From assembly GCF_000427405.1 (NCBI RefSeq), contig NZ_KE386491.1:2649001-2713000 (forward strand): DNA of 64,000 bases. Reading direction: 5' to 3'. Below the pieces are notes generated by a model. It ran no database searches. It was not told the origin of the DNA and worked only from the letters and a program-made list of their open reading frames with translations. Of the stretch, positions 27,231-35,984 are shown piece by piece (position 1 is the first letter of the stretch; each line of letters begins with the position of its first letter). This DNA is from Flectobacillus major DSM 103. GTDB taxonomy: Bacteria > Bacteroidota > Bacteroidia > Cytophagales > Spirosomataceae. Made by a program: the position numbers and the translations under genes.

Positions 27231-28163
27231 CTATTTTTCTAAGACAGCATACGCAAAACCTGCTGCACCAAAACCATTGCCGTTGTACAACAAATATTTC
27301 TTGTCATTATGTTCATAACAATGAGCATAATTTATCATTTGGTAGTCAAAGTCTGCTGGGTTATCAGATTTACCAATACCTACCAAATCATCCTTTCTTT
27401 CCCATTTGATACCATCCAACGACTCGGCATAGCCCATTCTATAGCTTTGGTTGCGGTCGGTACGGTAGTCTCTTGTATGACGGTACGAATAATACATTTT
27501 GTAAATACCGTCTTCTTTGAACACACTTGGACGACCTACTGCGTGCAAGAAATCGTCGAAAGGTAATACCACATCACCTGTTGGTGTCCAGTGGATACCA
27601 TCTTTTGATTCGGCGTAGCGGCAGTCGTAGAAAGGTTCAGGGTAGCCGTGAATATACTCACATTTTTGTCCTGAAATATACCACATTCTCCAAACACCAT
27701 TATCGTACATTACCGACGGCTGTGCAGCCCAGATTGGGTTATGAATAGAGCGGTCCATAATAGGGCCTTTAAACATTTTTTGGAATGTTAAACCGCCATC
27801 ATGGCTTACAGAAAGCCCCATAGAAAGGCGGTAAGAATTATGCGTTCTGTTCCAGCCTGTATAATACAACCAAATATCGCCATTGGGCATATCCACAAAC
27901 CACGCAGGCATAGCCCCTGTTTCGTCGTATTCGCCAGGGCCACCCAATTCTAATACAGGTTTGTCATGGATATAGCGAATTTGCGTAGGGTCGTCGTATT
28001 CTACATCAATAAAAGTGGGGCGAGATTGCCCGCTAGCGTCTCTTGTTGAAAAATAGATTCTCAAAAAATCCTGATGCTTATAAGCAAAAGGTACTTGTGC
28101 ATGAGATTGGCTATGTGCCAATGACCCATCTGGTTTATATATCAATCCTTTTTTAACCCACAT
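27231..28163 (-). CDS. Five-bladed beta-propeller protein, GH43/GH32-like
   Basis: A 310-residue protein with no signal peptide. It has repeated blade motifs of the GH43/GH32/GH68 type: DIWLYYTGWNR, GVWRMWYISG, GIYKMYYSYRH and KKYLLYNGNG, alternating with YAESKDGIHW and YAESLDGIKWER. Such repeats are typical of a propeller glycosidase fold. Candidate acidic residues exist (for example in GEYDETGAMP), but a complete GH43 catalytic triad cannot be assigned by eye. Cytoplasmic proteins like this occur in polysaccharide clusters and may handle activated sugars or chain ends rather than act as secreted glycosidases. Function is unproven. Confidence 0.72.
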   Translation of the reverse strand: MWVKKGLIYKPDGSLAHSQSHAQVPFAYKHQDFLRIYFSTRDASGQSRPTFIDVEYDDPTQIRYIHDKPVLELGGPGEYDETGAMPAWFVDMPNGDIWLYYTGWNRTHNSYRLSMGLSVSHDGGLTFQKMFKGPIMDRSIHNPIWAAQPSVMYDNGVWRMWYISGQKCEYIHGYPEPFYDCRYAESKDGIHWTPTGDVVLPFDDFLHAVGRPSVFKEDGIYKMYYSYRHTRDYRTDRNQSYRMGYAESLDGIKWERKDDLVGIGKSDNPADFDYQMINYAHCYEHNDKKYLLYNGNGFGAAGFAYAVLEK

Positions 28164-28245
28164 ATTATTGCAATAGTAAATAAGAGATTGAATAAGGATA
28201 GAGGCCCGAAGCCCGTGCTATTGACTTACCCAATCAGCTAGTATC

Positions 28246-29130
28246 TTATGAATTTTTCTTAGCGTTTCTTTCTGCACGAATACGCCAGTTATCTTCAAAA
28301 TCCTTTCCTGGGATTTGTAGATTAACATTTACTTCTGGAGCTTTGTCGGTTTTGGCATAAGACAATACATAATAACCAAAGCCAAAAATCCAGTGTAATT
28401 GAAAGTCAGCAATATTTTTAGGTAAATCCTGTAAAGGTACTTCATCAGCAAACATTGGATTGGCCTGCATCAACGTTTGGTAGGTTGGTTCATTTCTAAG
28501 CCAAGGAGCTACGCTTTCGTCGCCCACTACCACTTTACCACCTACTTTTACCACACGGTTAAACTCTTCAAAAGCTTCTTTGCGTTCAGCAAAAGTATTG
28601 ATACCTCCAAAATGGAAAACAGCGTCGAAAGTATTGTCTTCAAAAGGTAAATAAGTACCATTAGCAATAAAGTAATTCACAGCAACATTATCGGGCTGTA
28701 AACGCTGTTTGGCCAAACGCAACATATTAGGTGATAAATCCGACAAAAAGGCTTCACCATTTGGAGCAATAGCCCTAATAATCAATTCCGAGTCTTTTCC
28801 TGTACCTGCACCTACTTCTAGGACTTTCATACCGGGCTTTAAACCCAACAAGTCTGTCATTTTTTGGCGAGTTGTAGCTTCGTCGGCATTCAACGATTCA
28901 AATACCCAAGTTACACCACGGTCATAACGCTGGTAAGCGTCATTGTAAGCCAATTGTTCTTTGCGGTCTTGCTCAAACAATTCCTTCGGGAAAGTTAGGT
29001 CGACGATGTCGTTTACTTCATACGAAATAGGCTCATCGGCCGAAGTGTTATGCAATGTTTTTCCATCTTCCGACAACACTAGAGGCGTTTTTGTCTTTGG
29101 GCAAATAAAGTTTTTATCGTAATTACTCAT
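28246..29130 (-). CDS. SAM-dependent class I methyltransferase with N-terminal zinc-ribbon-like segment
   Basis: About 294 residues from the preferred ATG at 29130 (MSNYDKNFICPKTKTPL). The ATG at 29142 would add MCHI. The N-terminal 50 residues (ICPKTKTPLVLSEDGKTLHN, then YEVNDIVDL) resemble a Trm112-like segment. The methyltransferase domain has motif I VLEVGAGTGKDSELI, then FLSDLSPNMLRLAKQR, NGTYLPFEDNTFDAVFHFGG and VVKVGGKVVVGDE. It probably methylates a sugar or another small acceptor of the polysaccharide pathway. It is transcribed with the NeuD-like gene 30 bases upstream. Confidence 0.87.
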   Translation of the reverse strand: MSNYDKNFICPKTKTPLVLSEDGKTLHNTSADEPISYEVNDIVDLTFPKELFEQDRKEQLAYNDAYQRYDRGVTWVFESLNADEATTRQKMTDLLGLKPGMKVLEVGAGTGKDSELIIRAIAPNGEAFLSDLSPNMLRLAKQRLQPDNVAVNYFIANGTYLPFEDNTFDAVFHFGGINTFAERKEAFEEFNRVVKVGGKVVVGDESVAPWLRNEPTYQTLMQANPMFADEVPLQDLPKNIADFQLHWIFGFGYYVLSYAKTDKAPEVNVNLQIPGKDFEDNWRIRAERNAKKNS

Positions 29131-29160
29131 GATATGGCACAAATGCTTTCGTGATATAGA

Positions 29161-29835
29161 TTATAAATTAATGTCTTTGCTTGATATTTTTGCTTTTTCG
29201 GCAGGATTACCTTTGTAAATACTCCAAGGGTCGGTTTTTTTGCCAGTAAAGTTGGTTCCCATAGCTATCAAAGTACCCTCGGCCAAATGTACGCCGTCAC
29301 GAATGGTAGCATTTACACCAATAAAACAATAAGGCTCAACCACACATCTACCCGACAACACTACATGCGAGGTAAAATAGACATGGTCTTTGATAACACC
29401 ATGATGCCCAATATGATTGCCACTCCACAATACCACATTATTGCCAATAGTTACAAAAGGCTGAATGGTGTTATCTTCGAGAATAAAACAGTTTTCGCCA
29501 ATTTTATCAGTCAAAACGGTTGCTCTTGAACTGATGTAAGAAATGAACTCGTATCCCAAGTCTTTGGCTTCTTGATAAACTTTAGCCCGCACTTGGTTCA
29601 TTTTCCTTTCAGAAAGTGGAGCAAAAAAATGATAAGATGTAGGTGGAAACAAAGTTGTTACCTCCTCAAAAGGAACTACAGGTAAACCACAGAAAGTAGG
29701 TTCAGTATCTGGCTCAGCTTTGATATACTCACGGTTAACAGTAAATGCTACGATTTCATGTTCTGAATCGGTTGTGAGATAATAATGTGCCAACTCTGCC
29801 ACTAATTCTGTTCCAAAAACAACAACTTTTGCCAT
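29161..29835 (-). CDS. NeuD-like sugar O-/N-acyltransferase
   Basis: A 224-residue acyltransferase with an N-terminal Rossmann-like PglD/NeuD domain (KVVVFGTELVAELAHYYL) and a C-terminal left-handed beta-helix of hexapeptide repeats (NCFILEDNTIQPFVTIGNNV, then CFIGVNATIRDGVHLAEGTL). The acceptor His of the family may be in SGNHIGHHGVI. It would transfer an acetyl or similar group to an amino- or hydroxy-sugar used in the surface polysaccharide. Together with the DegT aminotransferase in the cluster it suggests an N-acylated amino sugar. Confidence 0.88.
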   Translation of the reverse strand: MAKVVVFGTELVAELAHYYLTTDSEHEIVAFTVNREYIKAEPDTEPTFCGLPVVPFEEVTTLFPPTSYHFFAPLSERKMNQVRAKVYQEAKDLGYEFISYISSRATVLTDKIGENCFILEDNTIQPFVTIGNNVVLWSGNHIGHHGVIKDHVYFTSHVVLSGRCVVEPYCFIGVNATIRDGVHLAEGTLIAMGTNFTGKKTDPWSIYKGNPAEKAKISSKDINL

Positions 29836-29856
29836 AATTAAGGGTTTGATTTAGTA

Positions 29857-30555
29857 CTAGATAAGCTCGTACTTATCCAAATAGGATTTTATGTCCTCGA
29901 CACTATTAAACATTAAAACATCCAAAATTGACAACCAAGGTACAAATTCATTTTTGAACTGTGGGTATTGGATTGCCTGAGTTTTGATAAAGTTGAGTTG
30001 TATTTGTTTTTCGGCAAATACCTCTTTGTTATACAACTCCATACCACCAATCGGGTTGATATAGTGGTTGGCTTGTTCTTGCAAACATATATCCAAGATA
30101 CGCTCTTGTGCCTTGAGCTGCGTATTTTGGTAGATAGATGACGATGGGACAATTTGAGTACCAATCCCCAAATACGTACATATAAGCTGTAAATTCTCAA
30201 CAATAATTTCCGAAAATATCAACTTTTCAGAGGCAAGAGTAGCTTGTATCAAAGGCAAAATAGCTTCAAAATAAGGAGCTTTTTTATAGCTTTGCTCTAA
30301 GGTTTTCAGCCATTTATTTTTCCAATTACTATCCCAATTTACCTCTATCTCATTGATAAGTTTGTTTTGGCTTGCTTCTTTTAAAGGTATCGTAAACAAA
30401 CTGTCTTTGCCATTTACTAATATTCTATTTCGATTAATCCACCCACGGTTGATAAAGTTGACATCGTCATAAATCACGAATTTGTCAACCGCATTGATTA
30501 ATTGAAAATACCCTATATATGGAAAAATATAGGGCTGCATGATTGCTAATTTCAT
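29857..30555 (-). CDS. WbqC-family protein
   Basis: A 232-residue member of the WbqC family. The start KLAIMQPYIFPYIGYFQLIN and the block DDVNFINRGWINRNRIL are diagnostic. WbqC-like proteins occur in O-antigen and glycan clusters and are thought to act in amino-sugar acylation or ligation, but their reaction is not settled. Placement next to the NeuD-like gene and three genes from the DegT aminotransferase supports a joint role in making an acylated amino sugar. Confidence 0.9.
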   Translation of the reverse strand: MKLAIMQPYIFPYIGYFQLINAVDKFVIYDDVNFINRGWINRNRILVNGKDSLFTIPLKEASQNKLINEIEVNWDSNWKNKWLKTLEQSYKKAPYFEAILPLIQATLASEKLIFSEIIVENLQLICTYLGIGTQIVPSSSIYQNTQLKAQERILDICLQEQANHYINPIGGMELYNKEVFAEKQIQLNFIKTQAIQYPQFKNEFVPWLSILDVLMFNSVEDIKSYLDKYELI

Positions 30556-30589
30556 ATCTGAAACACTCTGGCAAATACCAAAATGGTCT

Positions 30590-32602
30590 TTATTTTAATT
30601 TCCTTAAATAATAGTCTTCACCTTTGGTAATCAGCTCCTTCATAGTGGTATCTGTACCTAAGCGAATATCGCCTTTCTGTGGTTTTATTACACTTTTGGC
30701 AAAAAACAAATATTCTGCTTCTTTCGGAATAGGACGCAAGCCCTGTTCAAAAGGATTTAATACAATCAATGTTCGGGTAAGTTTATCGCCCCAAAGAGGA
30801 TATTCAAAGTCGTCGTTCATTGTACCTAGTGCTACTACCGCATTTTGTGGTACAAGCTCGTTAAACTTCAAATACGCTGGTGTAATATCTGGGCGAGCCC
30901 ATGTTTGAAACGCAATACGCTCGGTATCAAATGCAGATGGACGACCAAATGCAGCAAATGGCAAACAACGTTCATTTAGGAAAACTACTAAAATACCCGA
31001 TAATGCCCCAACAAAAACCACGAAAACTAAATACAATTTTAGTAAACGGGCAAAACTAGCCAATTTATGCCAAACCGATTTTTCAAATAACAGGGTCAAA
31101 AATGGTACAGCATACACTGCTGTACTAATCATATAGCGCCCCTTCCAAGGGTCGTAGGCTGCCGTAAATGACAAGGCTATAAAATGTAACACAAAGGCTA
31201 TACCTAATACATAATACCCTAGCCCTTTTTGGATAATACCTAACAAAACCAATACAATGAGAGGCAATATGAGAGCAAAACCATAAATACCCCAGTGAGG
31301 ATTGGCATTGAAAAATTCAAAACGTATATCATAAGAGAATGGTCGAATGGTATAGCTTTCTTCTTCTTCCAAACGCAAATTAAGGGCCTTTTCAACCTTG
31401 GCAATAGGCTTACGCATCTCACGGTTTACTTCTTCAAATACCGCTACATTTCGTAATCCATCTAAATTAACCATGTCGATAGCATAACGAACAATATTGC
31501 GACTTCCTTGCTTGAGCAAATTCGCTAATGTTCCTGCTCGTTCTACTGATTGGTGCTTCAGAGCCGTTGGTGGCCCAATCGGGTGATGAAATACTTTGAT
31601 ATTGACCAAATAACCTGTAGGTAACGCAAATAGCATAATACCTATCACTAATCCTGTGGCGAGGTGTTTAATACGTTTTATCACTAATGCCCAAAATGTG
31701 GCAAACGAAATAGGATTGATTGATACAAATTTGCGACGAATATCTTCTCCGAAAACGGTATATAAAATGATAAAAAACAAGGGCGGAAAAGAGAACACAA
31801 AAGTAATTTTGTGCCCTAAGGCTATACCAAAGGTTATTCCGGCCAAGTACAAATAACGTCTCCAGCGTTTTTCTCGATATGTAAACAAGAAATATACCAA
31901 ACACACCAAATAAGACCCTAGTACAATATCGGTTTCGGTAGAAATAGACTGCATTAGTACATCTGGCAAAAGCCACATCACCAAAGCACAAAACACACTT
32001 GCCGAGAAGTTTTTAGTAAGGCGTTCGGCAATACCAAAGACCCCAAACCCTAGAATAATATAAGCAGAATGATGAATAACTTTAAACCAGTTTTCAATCT
32101 TACCACTCATCAAATAATTATAAATCTGAATCGTACAAATACTTTTAGGATAGGTATCTATATTCCAGTTTGTACCACCAAAATGAGCCATAGTGCCATG
32201 ACGCATATAATACATCAGGCGGTTGAGGTGCCCAGTCATACTGTCCCATTCGTTGGGAACAGTATAGAAAATCAGGAATAAGTTTGTAATTTCAATTACG
32301 GCAAAAGCCCCAAACAATAGGCCAAAAATCCATTTTAGCCAAAGAGGAAGATTTCCAAACCAATTCCAAACCAGCTGCATTCTACTTCCAATAATTTCAA
32401 AGAAAGTAAAAGATTCTCGTTGTTCTCGGCCAAAGAGCTTTGTAAATTGTACGTAAAAAATAAAAGCGGGAATAAAAACGGAAATCGCCCAAAATCTGCG
32501 GTCGTCAATTTTATTTACTTCAGAGAGAATAAAACCTGTTAAAATTACACTTCCACAAAATGTAATATATGCCGTAAGGACAATATCCACCAACGATTTC
32601 AT
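30590..32602 (-). CDS. Multi-spanning membrane glycosyltransferase, GT39/PMT-like
   Basis: A 670-residue inner-membrane protein with about 11-13 hydrophobic segments. The first periplasmic loop has PNEWDSMTGHLNRLMYYMRH, whose Asp matches the conserved acidic residue of PMT/ArnT-like (GT-C) enzymes. The C-terminal tail from about 560 is soluble. GT-C enzymes use polyprenyl-phosphate sugars on the periplasmic side, so it may add a side branch or modify the polymer after export. It lies within the polysaccharide cluster, 104 bases after the aminotransferase gene. The substrate is unknown. Confidence 0.75.
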   Translation of the reverse strand: MKSLVDIVLTAYITFCGSVILTGFILSEVNKIDDRRFWAISVFIPAFIFYVQFTKLFGREQRESFTFFEIIGSRMQLVWNWFGNLPLWLKWIFGLLFGAFAVIEITNLFLIFYTVPNEWDSMTGHLNRLMYYMRHGTMAHFGGTNWNIDTYPKSICTIQIYNYLMSGKIENWFKVIHHSAYIILGFGVFGIAERLTKNFSASVFCALVMWLLPDVLMQSISTETDIVLGSYLVCLVYFLFTYREKRWRRYLYLAGITFGIALGHKITFVFSFPPLFFIILYTVFGEDIRRKFVSINPISFATFWALVIKRIKHLATGLVIGIMLFALPTGYLVNIKVFHHPIGPPTALKHQSVERAGTLANLLKQGSRNIVRYAIDMVNLDGLRNVAVFEEVNREMRKPIAKVEKALNLRLEEEESYTIRPFSYDIRFEFFNANPHWGIYGFALILPLIVLVLLGIIQKGLGYYVLGIAFVLHFIALSFTAAYDPWKGRYMISTAVYAVPFLTLLFEKSVWHKLASFARLLKLYLVFVVFVGALSGILVVFLNERCLPFAAFGRPSAFDTERIAFQTWARPDITPAYLKFNELVPQNAVVALGTMNDDFEYPLWGDKLTRTLIVLNPFEQGLRPIPKEAEYLFFAKSVIKPQKGDIRLGTDTTMKELITKGEDYYLRKLK

Positions 32603-32706
32603 ACAGACAGACCCTAGAGGCTACCCTCAATACAAAGCCAATGAAGCTGGCAAAAAGGATTGGATAGATAAAGTTCATGTTTAAATAGTTTGATGAAAGA
32701 AGTTCA

Positions 32707-33780
32707 TTACAAATGTTGGTTGACAATTTCGGCAATTCGTCGGGCATCGTCATGAGCCAAATCATAATATAAAGGCAAAGCCAAAGCACGAAGTGCAAAA
32801 TCGTCTGAAATCGGGCAATTGCTTTCTTCTGTCACAAATTTCAAAGTACTAAGCGATGGGTAAAAATACCTTCTTGGCACGATTTGATGCTCGCCTAGGG
32901 CTGCCTTTACCCTCAATAATACCTTTTCCGACTCTAGGAATATTGGGTAATAGGCATAATTTTTTTCGGTAGCAAGCCTCAACTCTGGTCTTCCTAACTT
33001 CTCCCAATTGAGTATGCTATCGTATATCTCAAAAATTTCTTTTCTAGCCTGAATAATTTCACCAACTTTAGGCAAATTTACTAAGCCCATAGCAGCATGA
33101 AACTCTGAGTTTTTGCCATTGATACCAATAGTCAGATATTCATCACCAATGTGGCCAAAGCTACGATAACGGTCTATCAGCCATGCGTAGTCGTCGTTAT
33201 TGGTAAGAATAGCCCCTCCTTCAATGGTATGAAATACCTTGGTAGCATGAAAACTACAAGTACTAATATCGCCAAACGACAATAGTGATTTGCCATCTAC
33301 ATTCACCCCAAAAGCATGAGCGGCATCATAAATCAATTTGATATTATGTTTATCGGCAATTCGTTGTAACTCATATATTTCACATGGATTACCATAAACA
33401 TGAGTTGCCAAAATAGCCTGTGTATCGGCTGTAATAGCCTCTTCAACCTTCTGAGGGTCGATACACAAATCGGACGTTAAAATATCGGCAAACACAGGTT
33501 TACAACCTTCCCAAACTACCGAATGAGAAGTGGCACAATAAGAAAATGGCGTAGTAATTACCTCTTTAGTAATATTAAGTACCTTCAAGGCAATCTGTAT
33601 AGCGATTGTTCCGTTTGAAACAAACAAACAATGCTTTACTCCAAGAAAGTCTTGGATTTGTTTTTCTAACTCACGTACCAACGGCCCATTATTTGTCAGT
33701 TGGTTTCTTTCCCAAATGCCTTTTATGTACTCCTGATATTCTTCAAAAGGAGGCAAATATGTTTTTGTAACGTTAATCAT
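32707..33780 (-). CDS. DegT/DnrJ/EryC1/StrS-family sugar aminotransferase
   Basis: A 357-residue PLP enzyme that converts a nucleotide-linked keto-sugar into an amino sugar. K181 in HATKVFHTIEGGA is the predicted PLP lysine, D152 in YDAAHAFG binds the pyridine ring, and FVSNGTIAIQIAL binds phosphate. GINGKNSEFHAAMGLVNL is typical of the sugar-aminotransferase group. Length is normal. It follows the Wzt gene and shares the cluster with an acyltransferase, so an N-acylated deoxyamino sugar is the likely end product (inference). Confidence 0.94.
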   Translation of the reverse strand: MINVTKTYLPPFEEYQEYIKGIWERNQLTNNGPLVRELEKQIQDFLGVKHCLFVSNGTIAIQIALKVLNITKEVITTPFSYCATSHSVVWEGCKPVFADILTSDLCIDPQKVEEAITADTQAILATHVYGNPCEIYELQRIADKHNIKLIYDAAHAFGVNVDGKSLLSFGDISTCSFHATKVFHTIEGGAILTNNDDYAWLIDRYRSFGHIGDEYLTIGINGKNSEFHAAMGLVNLPKVGEIIQARKEIFEIYDSILNWEKLGRPELRLATEKNYAYYPIFLESEKVLLRVKAALGEHQIVPRRYFYPSLSTLKFVTEESNCPISDDFALRALALPLYYDLAHDDARRIAEIVNQHL

Positions 33781-33859
33781 CTTGTAGTAGGCTGTATATG
33801 ATTAAATCTATGAAGTTTCTCATTTTGAGTAAAATCAGAAAGCTTTATTTCATATACAA

Positions 33860-35116
33860 TTAAGTGACATTTTCAAATTCGAGCTGAGCAATCGGAAAAT
33901 CAATTTTGGGACGTACATAACCCGGCCATTTTCCGTACCAAACAGTGCCTTCACGGTAATCTTCTATTTCAAAAATTAGTGCTTCTTCAAAATTATACAT
34001 TACTGTGGCGGTATCTTTTACCACCATAAATGACAAAGCATACGAGCCATCGTTCAAGAAATTACCTGGTATTTCACATTCTGCCGAAATAATTCCTTTC
34101 TCCAATTTCAATGATGGTGTTCCTATATTAAAGATACATTCTCCTGTCAAAGAGTTTAAATGTAAACTGATATTAAGATTTACGGCATCCATCAAATTCC
34201 AGAACTCAATTTTGATTTTAAATGAAGTCCTTACATCAAGATGGCGTTGGTTGTCCAAATAATCAGGAACAATCTTAACACTTTTTAGCTTCACTTTATC
34301 ATTACCTGGGGCTTCTTCTAGTGTACTGTACCAAGCCTCAAGATCAGTTTTCTGGATATGACTCAAATAAGTAGCCATTACCTGATTGGTTTCACCCATT
34401 TCAACTAATTGCCCTTTTTGCATAAACATAGCCTTATTACATAGGCCTTGTACTGCTGTTAGATTGTGGCTTACAAACAAGATTGTACGACCAGAATTGG
34501 AAGCATCTTTCATTTTACCAAGACACTTTCTTTGAAAATCGGCATCCCCTACCGCCAACACCTCATCAACAATCAGGATTTCTGGCTCTAGGTGAGCAGA
34601 AATAGCAAAACCCAAACGCACATACATACCCGATGAATACCTTTTTACGGGTGTATCCAAAAACTTTTCAACCCCTGCAAAATCTACAATAGCGTCGAAG
34701 TGCTTTTTAATTTCATCACGTTTCATCCCCAAAATAGCCCCGTTCAAAAAGATATTTTCACGTCCCGACAATTCAGGATGAAAGCCTGTACCCACTTCCA
34801 ACAAGCTGGCAACACGACCTTTTATCGCAATTTTTCCGTGAGTAGGCTCTGTAATACGGCTTAAAACCTTCAATAAAGTAGATTTACCCGCACCATTCGA
34901 CCCAATTACCCCTACTCTATCACCTTGATTGATATTAAAACTTACATCTTTCAAAGCCCAGAAATCTTCGTGAACAACCTCATCGTTATCATTTTTAGTG
35001 AAGATATTCTTTACGGCATCCGTAATTACCTCACGAAAAGTGTTCGATTTAGCATTGCCCTTTTTATGGTCGATGATATATTTTTTGCTAATATTTTGTG
35101 CCTCAATAACTGTCAT
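33860..35116 (-). CDS. Polysaccharide ABC exporter ATPase with C-terminal Wzt-like domain
   Basis: A 418-residue ATP-binding subunit. The ABC domain (about 1-245) has Walker A GVIGSNGAGKSTLLKVL, the teichoic acid/O-antigen type signature YSSGMYVRLGFA, Walker B EILIVDEVLAVGD and switch His FVSHN. The extra C-terminal beta-sandwich (about 265-418) matches the Wzt_C type, which in E. coli O8/O9a recognises the modified end of the glycan before export. The permease gene ends 22 bases upstream. Presence of this domain implies that the polymer carries a terminal cap, as in the Wzt_C paradigm. Confidence 0.94.
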   Translation of the reverse strand: MTVIEAQNISKKYIIDHKKGNAKSNTFREVITDAVKNIFTKNDNDEVVHEDFWALKDVSFNINQGDRVGVIGSNGAGKSTLLKVLSRITEPTHGKIAIKGRVASLLEVGTGFHPELSGRENIFLNGAILGMKRDEIKKHFDAIVDFAGVEKFLDTPVKRYSSGMYVRLGFAISAHLEPEILIVDEVLAVGDADFQRKCLGKMKDASNSGRTILFVSHNLTAVQGLCNKAMFMQKGQLVEMGETNQVMATYLSHIQKTDLEAWYSTLEEAPGNDKVKLKSVKIVPDYLDNQRHLDVRTSFKIKIEFWNLMDAVNLNISLHLNSLTGECIFNIGTPSLKLEKGIISAECEIPGNFLNDGSYALSFMVVKDTATVMYNFEEALIFEIEDYREGTVWYGKWPGYVRPKIDFPIAQLEFENVT

Positions 35117-35138
35117 TATGCTATCAGAATTCAGAAGT

Positions 35139-35966
35139 TTAAATATAATCTACAAAGGAGTTTTCTCTTTTTCTGAAGAAAACTATGGCTATAATTGTTG
35201 TTGCACAAACAAAAATGATGGTAGGAATAAAACTTGTCCAACTAAAAAATGGATAATTGGGAATTAAACACCAACGAAAACCTTCTATGATACCAGCCAA
35301 AGGATTAAGCCACGCATAAAATGGATACCACGACAAATCTTTGATAGAAGAAGTTGAATACGCAACAGGACAAATAAAGAAACCATACTGTACAATCAAT
35401 GGTACAATTTGCTGAAAATCACGATATTGTACATTTAAAGATGCAAATATCACCCCCAAACTAAGAGCCGACATAAAGGCAAAAAACAAAAATACTGGTA
35501 CAAATATAATGTGCCAATCAATCCCTACATGGCTATAAATCAAGAAAGGAATCAATACAAGAAACCCTACCAAAAAGTCTAACAACGGTACTGCTGCCGA
35601 GCTAAGGGGCATCAATAAGCGAGGGAAATACACCTTCGATACCAAGTTGGCATTGCCTGTAATACTTCCACTTACCTGCTGAAATGCAGTAGCAAAAAAG
35701 TTCCAGAAGATGACTCCTGTAAATACGATAATTTTAAAATCAATTCCTGAAGTATCGGAAATTTTGGCTACTTTATGAAAAGCAAACACGAATACCAATA
35801 CGGTTAGTACAGGCCTTACAATAGCCCAAGCTACCCCAATCATGGTTTGCTTATAACGCACCGTAATGTCACGCATTGCTAGAATCCACAACAATTCTCT
35901 AAAGCGAACAATATCAGCCCAATAATGCTTTTCTGACCTTCCTGCCTCTATTACTGTTTCTTGCAT
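35139..35966 (-). CDS. Polysaccharide ABC exporter permease (Wzm/ABC-2 type)
   Basis: A 275-residue ABC-2 permease with six hydrophobic helices. ELLWILAMRDITVRYKQTMIGVAWAIVRPVLT (residues about 29-60) is the standard N-terminal coupling region of Wzm/TagG-type transporters. It forms the channel through which the lipid-linked glycan crosses the inner membrane, powered by the ATPase encoded next. It is preceded by the Wzz-like gene with an 18-base gap. Confidence 0.94.
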   Translation of the reverse strand: MQETVIEAGRSEKHYWADIVRFRELLWILAMRDITVRYKQTMIGVAWAIVRPVLTVLVFVFAFHKVAKISDTSGIDFKIIVFTGVIFWNFFATAFQQVSGSITGNANLVSKVYFPRLLMPLSSAAVPLLDFLVGFLVLIPFLIYSHVGIDWHIIFVPVFLFFAFMSALSLGVIFASLNVQYRDFQQIVPLIVQYGFFICPVAYSTSSIKDLSWYPFYAWLNPLAGIIEGFRWCLIPNYPFFSWTSFIPTIIFVCATTIIAIVFFRKRENSFVDYI

Positions 35967-35984
35967 TGTATTAATGATGTTTTG

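Noticed and set aside
32520-32798. 92-codon minus-strand hydrophobic frame between the aminotransferase and the membrane glycosyltransferase
   Set aside because: It overlaps both real genes in another frame; the hydrophobicity is a frame-shift shadow.
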